A program made the position numbers and the translations under genes. Source: Tricholoma matsutake (taxonomy: Eukaryota; Basidiomycota; Agaricomycetes; Agaricales; Tricholomataceae). From it: DNA of 64,000 nucleotides. Positions 10,719 through 21,325 of this stretch are shown piece by piece. The DNA lies in NCBI GenBank assembly GCA_026075535.2, contig AP026545.1, positions 3,100,001-3,164,000 on the forward strand, given 5' to 3'. The notes under the pieces are model-generated. The model saw only the letters and a program-made list of their open reading frames with translations. It had not been told where the DNA came from and did not search any database. Numbering within the stretch: position 1 is the stretch's first letter; each line of letters opens with the position of its first letter.

Positions 10719-12039
10719 GGGAGCAGATGGAAAAGGAGATGAAGGAGCTGGAGGAAGTGGCAAGGGAGGAGGAACACTGGGCGCAGGAGGTGCAAAAGGC
10801 AGCAGAGGAGGCTGCAAAGGCTGAGGAGGCGCGCCAGGCAGAGGCACGGAAAAAAGAGGCATTGGCCACAAAATGAGCGGAGAAGAAGTGGGCGGGTTTG
10901 GAGGTGTTAAATGTATGATTCACCATCTCTCTATTTTACTTCTATCCTACTTCTATTCCATGTCCTATCACTTGTAGTTACACTCATGGGCACTTAGAGT
11001 AGTTTCCACCTTGTGTTTATCACTGTTTGTTTCACAGTATGTAGACTGCAGAGTCTGGAGTTTTGCACTCTTCAGTTGCTCACTCTGGACTCCAGGTACT
11101 GTACTCCTTATTGTCTCATATAATATATAGTTGCTCACTCTGGACTCCAGCTGTTCAGTCTATCTGAGTCTCCCTTCACAGTTGCTAGGTTAAACTGCAC
11201 TAAAGGCAACCTCAGACTTTAGCAGGAGGATGAGGCCGAGGGGAGCAAGTCCCCCAAGAAAAAGAAAGTCACCAAGTCAAAGGCGCGAGTGGGGTCGGAG
11301 GAGTCAGAGGGTCCGGTGTGGGTGCAGGCTGTGTTGCCCTGCAAAAGGTGCATATTTGTTTCCCTTCTCAGTCTTCTCTTACTGATAAGTGGCCTAGATG
11401 CAAATATCAGAAGATTGCTTGTTTCAAGATGGGTGCAAGGGGACGCATGTGCGACAACTGCATGCGCGTCAAACATAAGTGCAAGGAGGTAGTGTGGGAG
11501 GGGCAGGAGGCCCCTGCAGCAAAACCAGCAGGAACCACAGCGGGAACGATGGGGATTAGCAGGGAAAACCCGGAAGTAATGCAGCAGATGATGAAGCTGA
11601 TAAGGAAGGGGTTTGCTGAGGTGGCTACTGCAGTGTGGAAGTCAATGGGGGAGATCCGGGACGCCTTGGACCCAGAGTGGGTGGAGGAAGAAAGTGCTGG
11701 GGAGGAGAGTGACGAGGGTGAAGAAGAGGTGGAGCGGGCAGTGCAAGAGTCCCGGCAGGAAAGACGTGGGATCCACAAGTCCAGAGATGACTGGGCAGCC
11801 TTCCAGAGGTATCTGGAGAAAAGGTGGGTGGATGACAGGGAGGAGAGTGAGAGTGGAGATGAGGAGGGTGGAGAGAAGGACAAGGGTGGAGAAGAGGGTG
11901 AAGTTGGGGGAGAGGGTGATGAAGATGGAGAGGGAGAAGCGGAGGTAGTGTAGGGATCTGGTCAGATCCAAAAAACTTCTTTTTTCAATGAATTTTGTTT
12001 CTGAGTTCAGACTGAGTGAATAAGTAACGTGAATAGACT

Positions 12040-15000
12040 TTAAGCGGGTAATGGTCCGGGTTTCTGTGGGTAGTGGGTGTGAAAATCTGCAAGGAGTTCT
12101 TGGGCATGGTCAAGCTCTGTAACAGGTAGCCAGGAGGTCTCCTCATCGGTTCCCTGGTAGCCTTCCCATCGGATGAGGTAGAGAATCTTGCATCGACGTC
12201 GATTATTGACCTTGGAGTCGAGGACTTTGGCAATCTCATATTTGAGCTCATCATCGATAGTGATGAGAGGAGGTGGAGGTTGTATCCAATTCGGAATGGT
12301 GTTTGGGGAGTGTTTCTCTAGTTGAGAGACATGGAAGACAGGGTGGATGGCCTGCATGTGGTCCAGGAGCCGCAGGGTGACTGAGTGAGTACCCAGGTGG
12401 GCAATGATTTCAAAAGGACCATGGTTCTTTTCGGAGAGTTTCTTGGAGGGACAGGTGGTGTGGATATTTTCCGCAGTGACGTAGGCAAAATCACCAATGT
12501 TGAAGTCGGGTGCAGGTGCCTGATGTTTGTCCGCAGGACCTTGATAATGTTCTTGAGCGGCCGCAAGTTGTTTCTGAAGTTCCTGATGAAGGTCGTCTAA
12601 ATCAATGAAGAACTCATGGGCGCATTGTGAGGCTAAGTCGTGTTCTGGGAAAATGGAAATGTTTGGGTGATAGCCTTTGTTGGCAAAGAAAGGGGATATG
12701 CCTGTAGAGGCAGAGGGAGCATTGTTGTAGGCAAATTCGCCCAAGGGTAAGAGGTGAGACCAGTTGTCCTGCTGATAATTGCAGAAGATCTGGAGGTACT
12801 GCTCCAAGGTCTGATTAAGTCGTTCTGTCTGACCATCACCTTGCAGGTGATAACCGGAAGTGAAGTGGATCTGCATGTTGAGCACTTTTCCGAGGGAGCA
12901 GAAGAAATGGGAGACGAACTCGGATCCCCGGTTGCAAGTGATGTGTGATGGAACACCATGCTTGGAGAAGATGTGGAGGATGAACAGGTTGGCTAGTTCT
13001 TGGGCTGTGATTTCATTGACAGTTGGGATGAAGATGCCTTGTTTGGTGAGATGGTCAATGATGACCAGGATAGCGGTGTGACCGTCGGAGTCAGGTAGTT
13101 GCTCAATGAAATCCATGGAGATGGAGCTCCAAGGTCATTCCGGAACCAGACGTTGCTTTAGAAACCTGTAGGGCTTGTGTCAAGGCGATTTGGATCATTT
13201 GCAAGTGGTACAGGATTTGCAGAATTCCTTCACAAAGGTGTGGAGGTTTGGCCAGACATATTCCCAGTGGACAAGCTGCTGGGTTTTGTTTTGTCTGCAG
13301 TGGCCAGAGAGGATATGCTCGTGTTTGTATTGAAGGACTTTGAGGTGGAGGTCCATGATGTCCAGAACATAAATCTGGTCGAAGTGGCAGAGAAGACCTG
13401 CCTCGTCTATGGTCCAGTTGGGGTTGACAGGTGTTGGAAGATGTGCAGATGATAAGGCGTCAAGGGGTAGAGAGGTGTGGATGTCATTGTGAAGTTTCTC
13501 AACATTCATGATTACTGCTTGTCAAAGGATGGGTGTGGCGAAATAGGTGGCATGAAGGGAAGAGGTGAGCTGTTCCTGTGTGAATACAGGTTGGAAGTTG
13601 GTTGATTTTACAGAGGCGAAGTTGCTATTTCCCCCTTTGTGGTAGACGTCCCAACATCTAGTGAGCACATCTGGCTTGGCCCCTAATTTTCCAGGGCGGA
13701 AGCGGATGATGAGATTGAACTGGGAAAGGTATTCAGACCAACGGGCCTGGCAGTGGGTGAGCAACTTAGTAGTGCTGAAGTACTCAAGATTTTTGTGGTC
13801 AGTGACCACATCAACCAGGTTTGCAGAACCCTCGAAATACTGCCGCCAGTGTTTGAAGGCTTCAAAGATGGCCAAGAGTTCCTTGTCATGGGTGTCGTAA
13901 TTTAGTTCAGTGGGATTAAAGGAGCGGGAATGAAAAGTGACTGGATGGATTTCTCCATCCATAGTATAAACTGAAAGGATTGCCACTAGGGCATAGTCAG
14001 AAGCATCGGTTTCGAGTACCATCTGTGAGTCGGGTACCCATTGAGTTAAGATGGGGGCATGAGTGAATTCTTGTTTGAGCTTTTCAAAAGCATCATGACA
14101 CTTCTTGTTGAAGTCCCATGGTGCAAATTTCCATGTCAAGTGGGTGAGTGGAATGACAATGTCTGAATAGCCATTAATGAAGCAGCGGTAAAAGTTGCAA
14201 AAGCCTAAGAAGGATTGTATATCCTTAACTTTCGAGCATGGTTTTGACTTTATCCTCGGACATCCACAGTCCATCCGGTGGAAGGATGAAACCTAAATAT
14301 TCAATGGTGTCTTTGTGGAACTCACATTTCTGTGGAGAGGCATAAAGTCCATTTTTCCGGAGATGGTGGAGGACTTCTTTAACGTGAGCCCTGTGCTGGG
14401 ACTTGTTGTCTGAATAGATCAGGATGTCGTCGAGGTATACAATGACACAAACATCCAGCATGTCACTGAAGATGTCATTCATAAACCGCTGGAAAGCTGC
14501 AGGTGCATTAGTGAGTCCAAAGGGAACTACCAACCACTCGAAGGATCTGTAGCGGGTGTGGAAAGTGGTTTTCCACTCATCACCATCAGCAATGCAGACT
14601 AGGTGATAAGTGTGCCACAAGTCTATCTTGGTGAACAAGGGGGCTTTTTGGGGGGAGTCAAGGAGGTCAGAAATGAGAGGAAGTGGATAGCGGTCTTTCT
14701 TCGTAAGACGGTTAAGTCCTTGGTAGTCGACACAAAGTCAGAGACTACCGTCCTTCTTCTTGACAAAGAGAATCGGAGCGCCATGCAGAGACTTGGATGG
14801 GCAGATGAAACCTGAGCGGACATTTTTGTCAATAAAGACTTGTAAGGCTTCTAATTCAGAGGGAGAGAGAGAATACATGCGGCCTGGAGGCAGAGGAGTA
14901 TTGTCTTCTGTCTCTATCTTGAGGTCATAAGACCAATGTGGAGGAAGGGTATCCACTTTAGTCTTATTAAAGACATCAGCAAATTCATGATACTTGGGCA

Positions 15001-15751
15001 GAATATCGGAAAGGTCGGATGAGTTAGCGGATTGGGTGGAGCAGGTGGATAACCCTTCTGGAGCGAAGGTCATCTGAAAAGCTACTGCCCCAGGAAGTTT
15101 GCTAGCATGCGCATAAGCGGCAGCATTGATGAAAGAGATGTTGGGAGGTGTAAACTTAGGAGGAATGGTGGGTTCAGAAAGTGCAGAGGAGTCGAGGATT
15201 TCCACTGGAAGGTTCGGTGACAAAGGTGACGTCAGGGGTGCTGGACCTCTATGATCTGCAGAGTGGAAAGCGAGTTGGCTTGAAGAACAGTCAATCAACA
15301 GATTGTATTGCTTCAGCCAGTTATGACCGAGTATGGCAGAACAGGAAGAGTCAAGCGAGGTTACATAGAATGACAAGTTGAATACTTCACCGGCAGGGAA
15401 GGTGACTGGAAGTTTGACGACCTGAGTTATGGTGGAGTTGCAAGATCCATCAAAGAGTCGTAAACCAATTGGGTTAATGGATTCCATGCTGAGTTGGTTA
15501 TCCAACATGAAAGAGGAGTCAAGGAAGCAGTGGGAGGAGCCAGAGTCGATAAGGGTTTGGAAAGGGGCAGAAGAGTCAGGAAAGGTTAAAAGAATGGTTA
15601 GGGAGTCAGGGTCGGAAAGAGCAGATGCGTTGAGATGAACGTAGGCAGCCAAGTGGGTAAGGTCAATGCAACCCCCAGCCCAATGGCTGTTTCCTGAGGG
15701 TTGTGGACTATTTTTCCGAGTCTGTAGTGTCAGGAATGACAATGGATGCAC
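12040..15751 (-). pseudogene. A1 pol: protease, RT, RNase H, integrase, chromodomain
   Basis: Minus strand. Order: retroviral-type protease (TLIDSGSSHCFLDSSF), RT start (KNVRSGFICPSKS, PILFVKKKDGSL), a TGA at 14738, RT core ([29 protein letters not shown]), RNase H (ETDASDYALVAIL, HDKELLAIFEAFKHWRQYFE), integrase zinc finger (HEHILSGHC .. CKSCTTCK), integrase core (MDFIEQLPDSDGHTAILVII, HLQGDGQTERLNQ) and chromodomain (ILYLIRWEGYQGTDEETSW). Breaks: the TGA shared with A2, a 17-base deletion/frameshift at about 14233, and stops near 13521 and 13117-13195. The RT catalytic YLDD is intact. The pol frame is +1 relative to gag, with a 44-base overlap. Confidence 0.88.
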
Positions 15752-17073
15752 GGGCTTTTGTGGCTTTGGATTTTGGGCAGTTTCCTGCTATGTGCCCTTC
15801 CTCAGTGCAGTAGAGACAAAGTCGTTCTCTCATGCGACATTCTCGTTCCTCCCCAGTAAGCTTGCTGTTCTTCCCCAACTTATCAGAGATGGATGACTTG
15901 GGCTTGTCCCGGGGAGTGTTCTTTGTTGCGGAAGACTGCTGGTTGGAGGTGTTACCATGGGCAGAGTTTGAAGAGGCTTGATTTTTTGATGGGGAAGGAC
16001 TTTTGGAAGAGTCCTTCTGACTAGAGTTAGTGATGTTACTGGAATTCTTTGTTTCAAAATGGGATTCATCTTCTTGCATCCAGTAGATGTCGTCACTGTC
16101 CTGCGCTTTCAAGCACAGTTCTGCAAGAGTATTGGGTTTACCACCCCGGAGAACTTCTATGTGAAGCCGGAGTGGAAGACCGCAGAAATCGAAGGGCTGC
16201 TTTGTTCCAGTTGACCCTAGAAGCTAATTCCCAGAAGTCAACGTTATATTTTGTGATATGACCACCTTTCTTCATTGTTAAGTCAGAGAGAGCTTTTTCC
16301 ACATCTCCGACTGGGTCATGCGGGCCAAAGTTACTTTCCAGCTCAGCGAGGAAAGCTTCATAGTCCCACATCCAGTGTGTGGAATCTGTTGGGTCATTAA
16401 GACCAGGCCCAAACCAACCGAGAGCTGCTCCTTTAAGATAAGAAAGGATAAATATGATCTTTTTCTCATCAGAGGAAAATATGTTTGGACGGTCGTGGAA
16501 ATGAAGATTGCAGGAGACTAGGAAGTCTCTAAGTTTCTTCGGATTGATGCTGTTGAAAGTGTTGGGGTCGCAAACTTTGATTTTCTCGGTCTTGGGTGTG
16601 TTATTTTGATGAAGGGTGTGGATACTCTCTGAGAGGTTGTAAAGGACATCTATGAACCTATCCCCTGGGTCAGGGTTTTCCCCCATGGGAGGTTGATCCT
16701 CAGGATCATTGGGATCGGGGTCACCCCCAGGGTCGTCGGGTCTGCCGGGGGGTCCATCCTCTAGACCAGGATCTTCCAACCCAAAGGGTTCAGGCTGGTT
16801 GATGCCCCCTATGTACTCAAGGAGAGTTCTTGATCGAAAACCTTCCGGGTTGGCAGAAGGGTGCGGGGCATGGGTGGACATGAGATTGGCACTGATTGAA
16901 GGGGCTCCTGAGCCGATTTGTTGGAATATGTTTGAGGGTCTGGAAGACACTCCAAAAGTAGTGGCAGGACAAGGGTCGGAAAGGGTGGATTGCTGGATTG
17001 CAGAGATCCCTGGGATAGTACCGGCGTGCTGAGAATTTCTTGTTGTGCACTGGTGGGTCTCGGTAGGGGTCAT
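15708..17073 (-). pseudogene. A1 gag (capsid and zinc knuckle)
   Basis: ATG 17073 (MTPTETHQCTTRNSQ). The first half is low complexity, rich in Pro/Gly/Asp around 16690-16800 (GPPGRPDDPGGDPDPNDPED). The capsid-like domain follows (FILSYLKGAALGWFGPGLND, HWMWDYEAFLAELESNFGP). An about 8-base deletion near 16175 relative to A2 breaks the frame. The nucleocapsid CCHC knuckle CLYCTEEGHIAGNCP is at about 15760-15800. Gag ends at TAG 15708 in the context GAA AAA TAG T, where a +1 slip would enter pol. Confidence 0.85.
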
Positions 17074-17108
17074 AGAATGGGACGAGTGAAGTGTGAGTTT
17101 GTATATAC

Positions 17109-17816
17109 TGTTAAGAACTGATCCTAGAGTGCACATCAGAATCCAATTTGGAACACTGCAGGTGATAATAGCGGGAGTTTGTCAGGTTGATGCAGATTCT
17201 GTGGGAGGGGAAACAGAAAGGACTTGGCTTCAGCTTGTAAGAAGCTGCACCCTTCACCTCATCTGGTGTCCTAATTTTAAGTCAAAGGTTTGGAGGTAGG
17301 AGTGGGAAAGTGCGGGTAAATGTGGGGAGGAGTACGGAGGGACTTAGGTTAAGTTCAGGTGAGGTTAGAACTTCAGAGGGAGACTAGAGGTCAAGTCGAA
17401 TGGGGTTCAGACTCTTAGAGAACTGAGGTTGGAGTCAAAGGAGGTTTAGATTGGCAGGATAAAGTCGAGTCTATGTTGATATATGAACTGAGAAATCCAA
17501 GGCGAAACTAACCAAGCTTAAATACTGTAGTCTGGAATAATGCGGAACAGGAATGAAGACTGCAGCAGTGTCTCGACTGCATAGATAAATTATCTAGTGG
17601 GAACTGCACAGGAATCCGTAGTCAAATTTGCAATAGAGATGGCAGCTTTGGGAAGGCAGCTGTGGATGCTGTACAAGGCAGCCTGGTGCACAGCAGTGTG
17701 GGCAGTGCAAGGCAGCCAGGAACAAAATCGGGAGGAGTAGACAATTGTCGGGTTCAACGTGCAGAAAAGGATTGGACGGATGCGGGTTCCAATTGGGCGA
17801 GGAACAGTTCTTGACA
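17109..17816 (-). repeat. LTR of A1 (5' LTR)
   Basis: 708 bp, TGTTAAGAACTG..CAGTTCTTGACA on the plus strand. Just outside it at 17096-17106 is the putative primer-binding site. The 11 bases at 17480-17490 inside the LTR are the predicted self-primer, with 9 of 11 complementary; both mismatches are CpG-type. Confidence 0.92.
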
Positions 17817-18464
17817 CCAAGGAGGTCTGTCATGGTCAGGATGGCATCCTTTCCATTCTCCTCTGGTAGTGGGCCAATGCAATCCAGGGCGACAGTGTTG
17901 AAGTGGTCATCAGGTACTGGTAGTGGGTGCAAGGGACCAGTGGGTTTCGTGGTCCAGTTTTTGTTTCACTGGCACTCAGTGCATGATGGGATGTATGCAT
18001 TTTCCAAGTCCCAGTGTGTGTTTGGCCAGTAATAAGAGCCGCAGAGGGATTCATAGCTTTTGTCAAAGCCAAAATGGCCCAAGGTATCATGTGCCAGGTT
18101 GTAGAGTAGTTCGCATACCTTGAGATCTTGTGGTATCACAAGTTGGTGGCTGACATAGAGGAGTTGATCAGTGAGGGTTGCCCCTTCGATGCTCCTCATG
18201 TCGATAACCTTCATAAGTTGTTTGGCAAAGGAATCAGTCTCATAGCTGGTGATGATGGCATCAAGAAGTGACTGGTTGCGGTGATGTTTAGTATGCCAGC
18301 GGCATGTGTAGCTGGTGCATTGTGTGTGTACGTGATTGCACAGGCAGTGAGGCATGCATCTGGTGTGGCATCAGGCATGCAGGATAGTGCATCTGCAGCA
18401 ATGTTTTCTTTGCCATGGATATAGGTAATGTTGTAGTTGAAATCAGCCATGTACATTGACTATC
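17817..18464 (-). pseudogene. Chromovirus B: RNase H end and integrase N-terminus
   Basis: Minus-strand continuation of the element at 6675-7728. It shows the RNase H/tether region (MADFNYNITYIHGKENIAA), then the integrase HHCC zinc-finger region (HDTLGHFGFDKSYESL .. CTECQ) and the first catalytic Asp region (VALDCIGPLPEENGKDAIL). Its right end abuts A2 and its left end abuts A1. Joining across either TSD restores the frame order. A W-to-stop change (TGG to TAG) sits at the A2 junction. Confidence 0.82.
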
Positions 18465-18772
18465 TGTTAAGAACTGATCTGAGAGGGTTTGTCGGAATCT
18501 GATTGGACACTGCGGGTGATAATAGCGGGAGTTGTCAGGTCGATGCAGATTCTGCAAGAGGGGAAACAGAAAGGACTTGGCTTCAGCTTGTAAGAAGCTG
18601 CACCCTTCACCTCATCTGGTGTCCTAATTTCAAGTTGAAGGTCTGGAGGTAGGAGCGGGAAAGTGCGGGTAAATGCGGGGAGGAGTATGGGGGGACTTAG
18701 GTTAAGTTCAGATGAGACTAGAACTTCAGAGGGAGACTAGAGGTTGAGTCGAATGGAGTTCAGACTCTTAGA
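18465..18772 (-). repeat. Truncated 3' LTR of A2
   Basis: The first 308 bases of the family A LTR in plus-strand order. Identity stops at CAGACTCTTAGA, where pol sequence (TGTCCCAACG) begins. Confidence 0.88.
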
Positions 18773-21325
18773 TGTCCCAACGTCTAGTGAGCGCGTCTGG
18801 CTTGGCCCCTAATTTTCCGGGGCGGAAGCAGATGACGAGATTGAACTGGAAAAGGTACTCAGACCAACGGGCCTGGCAGTGGGTAAGCAACTTAGTAGTG
18901 CTGAAACACTCCAGATTTTTGTGGTCAGTGACCACATCAACCAGGTTTGTGGAACCCTCAAAGTACTGCCGCCAGTGTTTGAAGGCTTCAAAGATGGCCA
19001 AGAGTTCCTTGTCATGGGTGTCGTAATATAGTTCAGCAGGATTAAAGGAGCGGGAGTGAAAAGCGACTGGATGGATTTCTCCATCCGTAGTGTAAACCGA
19101 AAGGATTGCCACTAGGGCATAGTCGGAAGCATCGGTTTCGAATACCATTTGTGAGTCAGGTACCCATTGCGTTAAGATGGGGGTGTAGGTGAATTCTTGT
19201 TTGAGCTTTTCAAAAGTGTCGCAGCACTTCTTGTTGAAGTCCCATGGTGCAGATTTCCACGTCAAGTGGGTAAGTGGGATGACAATGTCTGAATAGCCAT
19301 TAATGAAGCAGTGGTAAAAGTTGCAAAAGCCTAAGAAGGATTGTATATCCTTAACTTTCCTAGGCTCCGGCCAGTCAAGCACGGTTTTGACTTTATCCTC
19401 AGACATCTGCAGTCCATCTGGTGAAAGGATGAAACCTAAATATTCGATGGTGTCTTTGTGGAACTCACATTTCTGTGGAGAGGCGTAAAGTCCATTTTTC
19501 CGGAGACGGCGGAGGACTTCTTTGACGTGAGCCCCGTGCTGGGACTTGTCATCGGAATATATTAGGATGTCGTCGAGGTATACTATGACACAAACATCCA
19601 GCATATTGCTGAAGATGTCGTTCATAAAATGCTGGAATGCTGCGGGTGCATTAGTGAGTCCAAAGGGAACCACCAACCACTCGAAAGATCTGTAGCGGGT
19701 GCAGAAAGTAGTTTTCCATTCGTCACCATCTGCAATGTGGACTAAGTGGTAAGCGTGCCACAAGTCTATCTTGGTGAACAAGCGGGCTTTTTGGGGAGAG
19801 TCGAGGAGGTCAGAAATGAGAGGAAGGGGATAGCGGTCTTTCTTCATAAGACGATTGAGTCCTCGGTAGTCGACACAAAGTCAGAGACTACCATCCTTCT
19901 TCTTGATGAAGAGAATCAGAGCGCCATGCGGAGACTTGGATGGGCAAATGAAACCTGAGCGGACGTTTTCATCAATAAAGACTTGTAAGGCTTCTAATTC
20001 AGAGGGGGAGAGAGAATACATGCGGCCCGGAGGCAGAGGAGTGTTGTCTTCTGTCTCTATCTTGAGGTTGTAAGGATGATGTGGAGGAAGGGTATCTGCC
20101 TTAGTCTTATTAAAGACGTCGGCAAATTCATGATACTCGGTGGGAATGTTGGATAAATCTGGTGGGGGTGAAGATTGGGTAGAGCGAGCGGATAATCCTT
20201 CTGGAGTGAAGGTCATCTGAAAAGCTACTGCCCCAGGAAGTTTGCTAGCATGTGTAAGGGGACTAGGGGGGTGCCCTGTGTGTTTTTCCTATTTTTTATG
20301 TTTGTCCTATATTTTTCCCCACCTCATTTCCTTCTATTCTTCATTTTCTATGATTTTTCCGGATTTTATTACTAATTTTCCCTTGCTATCATGTTTGTAC
20401 ATGTTGACACTTTTATATTTAGAGGCGGAGTACCCCTTCCAACACATACCCCTTGGTATGATGTCATTCGGCAGCCTTGATCCACCTATCTCCGCCTTTT
20501 TCTATTTTTAGGTTATATTTGATTTTTGTCGTCTTCACATATACTGGGCATCAGCAAGGGGATCCTTAGAGTTTTCTCTTCGGATTTCCCTTTGCTAGGT
20601 GTGTCCCCAATGCCTGTATTATGTAGTATAATTTTAACTTCAGATTTCCCTTTGCTAGAGGCTTAGGTTGCCCTTATAGCACACGCATAAGCGGCAGCAT
20701 TGTTGAAAGAGATGTCAGGAGGTGTAGACTTAGGAGGAATGGGGGGTTTGGAAAATGCAGAGGAGTCAAGGATTTCTACCGGAAGATTCGGGGACAAAGG
20801 TGACATCAGGGGTGCTGGACCTCTATGATCTGCAGAGTGGAAAGCGAGTTGGCTTGAAGACCAGTCAATCAACAGATTGTATTGCTTCAGCCAGTTATGA
20901 CCAAGTACGGTGGAACAGGAAGAGTCGAGTGAGGTTACATAAAATGACAAATTGAATACTTCATCACCAGGGAAGGTGACCGGAAGTTTGACAATCTGAG
21001 TTATGGTGGAGTTGCAAGATCCATCAAAGAGTCATAAACCAATTGGGTTAATGGATTCCATGCTGAGTTGGTTATCCAACATGAAAGAGGAGTCAAGGAA
21101 GCAGTGGGAGGAGCCAGAGTCGATAAGGGTTTGGAAAGGGGCAGAAGAGTCAGGAAAGGTTAAAAGAATGGTTAGGGAGTCAGGGTCGGAAAGAGCAGAT
21201 GCGTTGAGATGAACGTAGGCAGCCAAGTGGGTAAGGTCAATGCAACCCCCAGCCCAATGGCTGTTTCCTGAGGGTTGTGGACTATTTTTCCAAGTCCGTA
21301 GTGTCAGGAATGACAATGGATGCAC
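18768..21325 (-). pseudogene. A2 pol: protease, RT, RNase H only
   Basis: Minus strand. The protease (TLIDSGSSHCFLDSSF) is followed by linker, then the solo LTR 20254-20678, then RT. The 359-residue open frame 19847-18768 holds RT core ([29 protein letters not shown]) and RNase H up to GKLGAKPDALTRRWD. The same TGA after KKDGSL as in A1 (here 19881) separates the RT start from the core. Unlike A1 it lacks the 17-base deletion, so [16 protein letters not shown] is intact. There is no integrase, so it cannot reinsert on its own. Confidence 0.85.
20254..20678 (+). repeat. Solo LTR of family C inside A2
   Basis: 425 bp, TGTAAGGGGACTAGG..GCCCTTATA, nearly identical to both LTRs of C1. Flanks are GCATG at the left and GCACA at the right. 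Comparison with A1 shows these are the two halves of a 5-bp TSD, probably originally GCACG, with C-to-T on one strand in one copy and on the other strand in the other. Intra-element recombination between LTRs is the usual origin. Confidence 0.9.

Larger units (their letters stand above)
8569..11953 (+). pseudogene. Antisense Zn(II)2Cys6-domain gene carried by retroelement A1
   Basis: Phase-consistent exons are 8569-8655 joined to 10727-10912 (split by a hAT insertion), 11223-11347 and 11398-11953, with introns 10913-11222 and 11348-11397 (GTGCAT..CCTAG). About 317 residues: a Glu/Ala/Lys coiled-coil N-terminus (MEKEMKELEEVAREEEHWAQ), an NLS-like SPKKKKVTKSK, then six cysteines created by the second splice in the pattern C-x2-C-x6-C-x9-C-x2-C-x6-C (CKRCKYQKIAC ... 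CDNCMRVKHKC). That is a fungal binuclear Zn cluster, a DNA-binding domain. The C-terminus is strongly acidic (GEEEVERAV, EGDEDGEGEAEVV). It runs opposite to gag-pol, between the pol end and the 3' polypurine tract. It is inactivated by the hAT and by an in-frame TGA at 10874. Whether it served the element or is a captured host gene is unknown. Confidence 0.72.
7729..17816 (-). mobile_element. Ty3/gypsy chromovirus A1, full length, inserted in element B
   Basis: TG..CA LTRs lie at 7729-8434 and 17109-17816, with a 5-bp TSD CCAAG at 7724-7728 and 17817-17821. Gag and pol read on the minus strand, so the 5' LTR is the right-hand one. A purine tract (AAGGGGGAAA on the minus strand) adjoins the 3' LTR. 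Without the nested hAT it is about 8.0 kb. Between the pol end (12040) and the 3' LTR lies an antisense spliced gene. The LTRs differ by a few percent, mostly CpG transitions, so it is not recent. Confidence 0.93.

Noticed and set aside
11407..11883. 158-residue minus-strand frame opposite the Zn2Cys6 exon
   Set aside because: Ser-rich shadow of the acidic exon. The A1 pol on that strand ends at 12040 with a normal chromodomain and does not continue into it.
20242..20511. 77-89 residue frame (SYFLCLSYIFPHLISFYSS) that recurs at 26566 and 32166
   Set aside because: It is repeated only because it lies in the U3 part of the family C LTR. It starts at different codons, has no ribosome or family support, and is explained by LTR identity.
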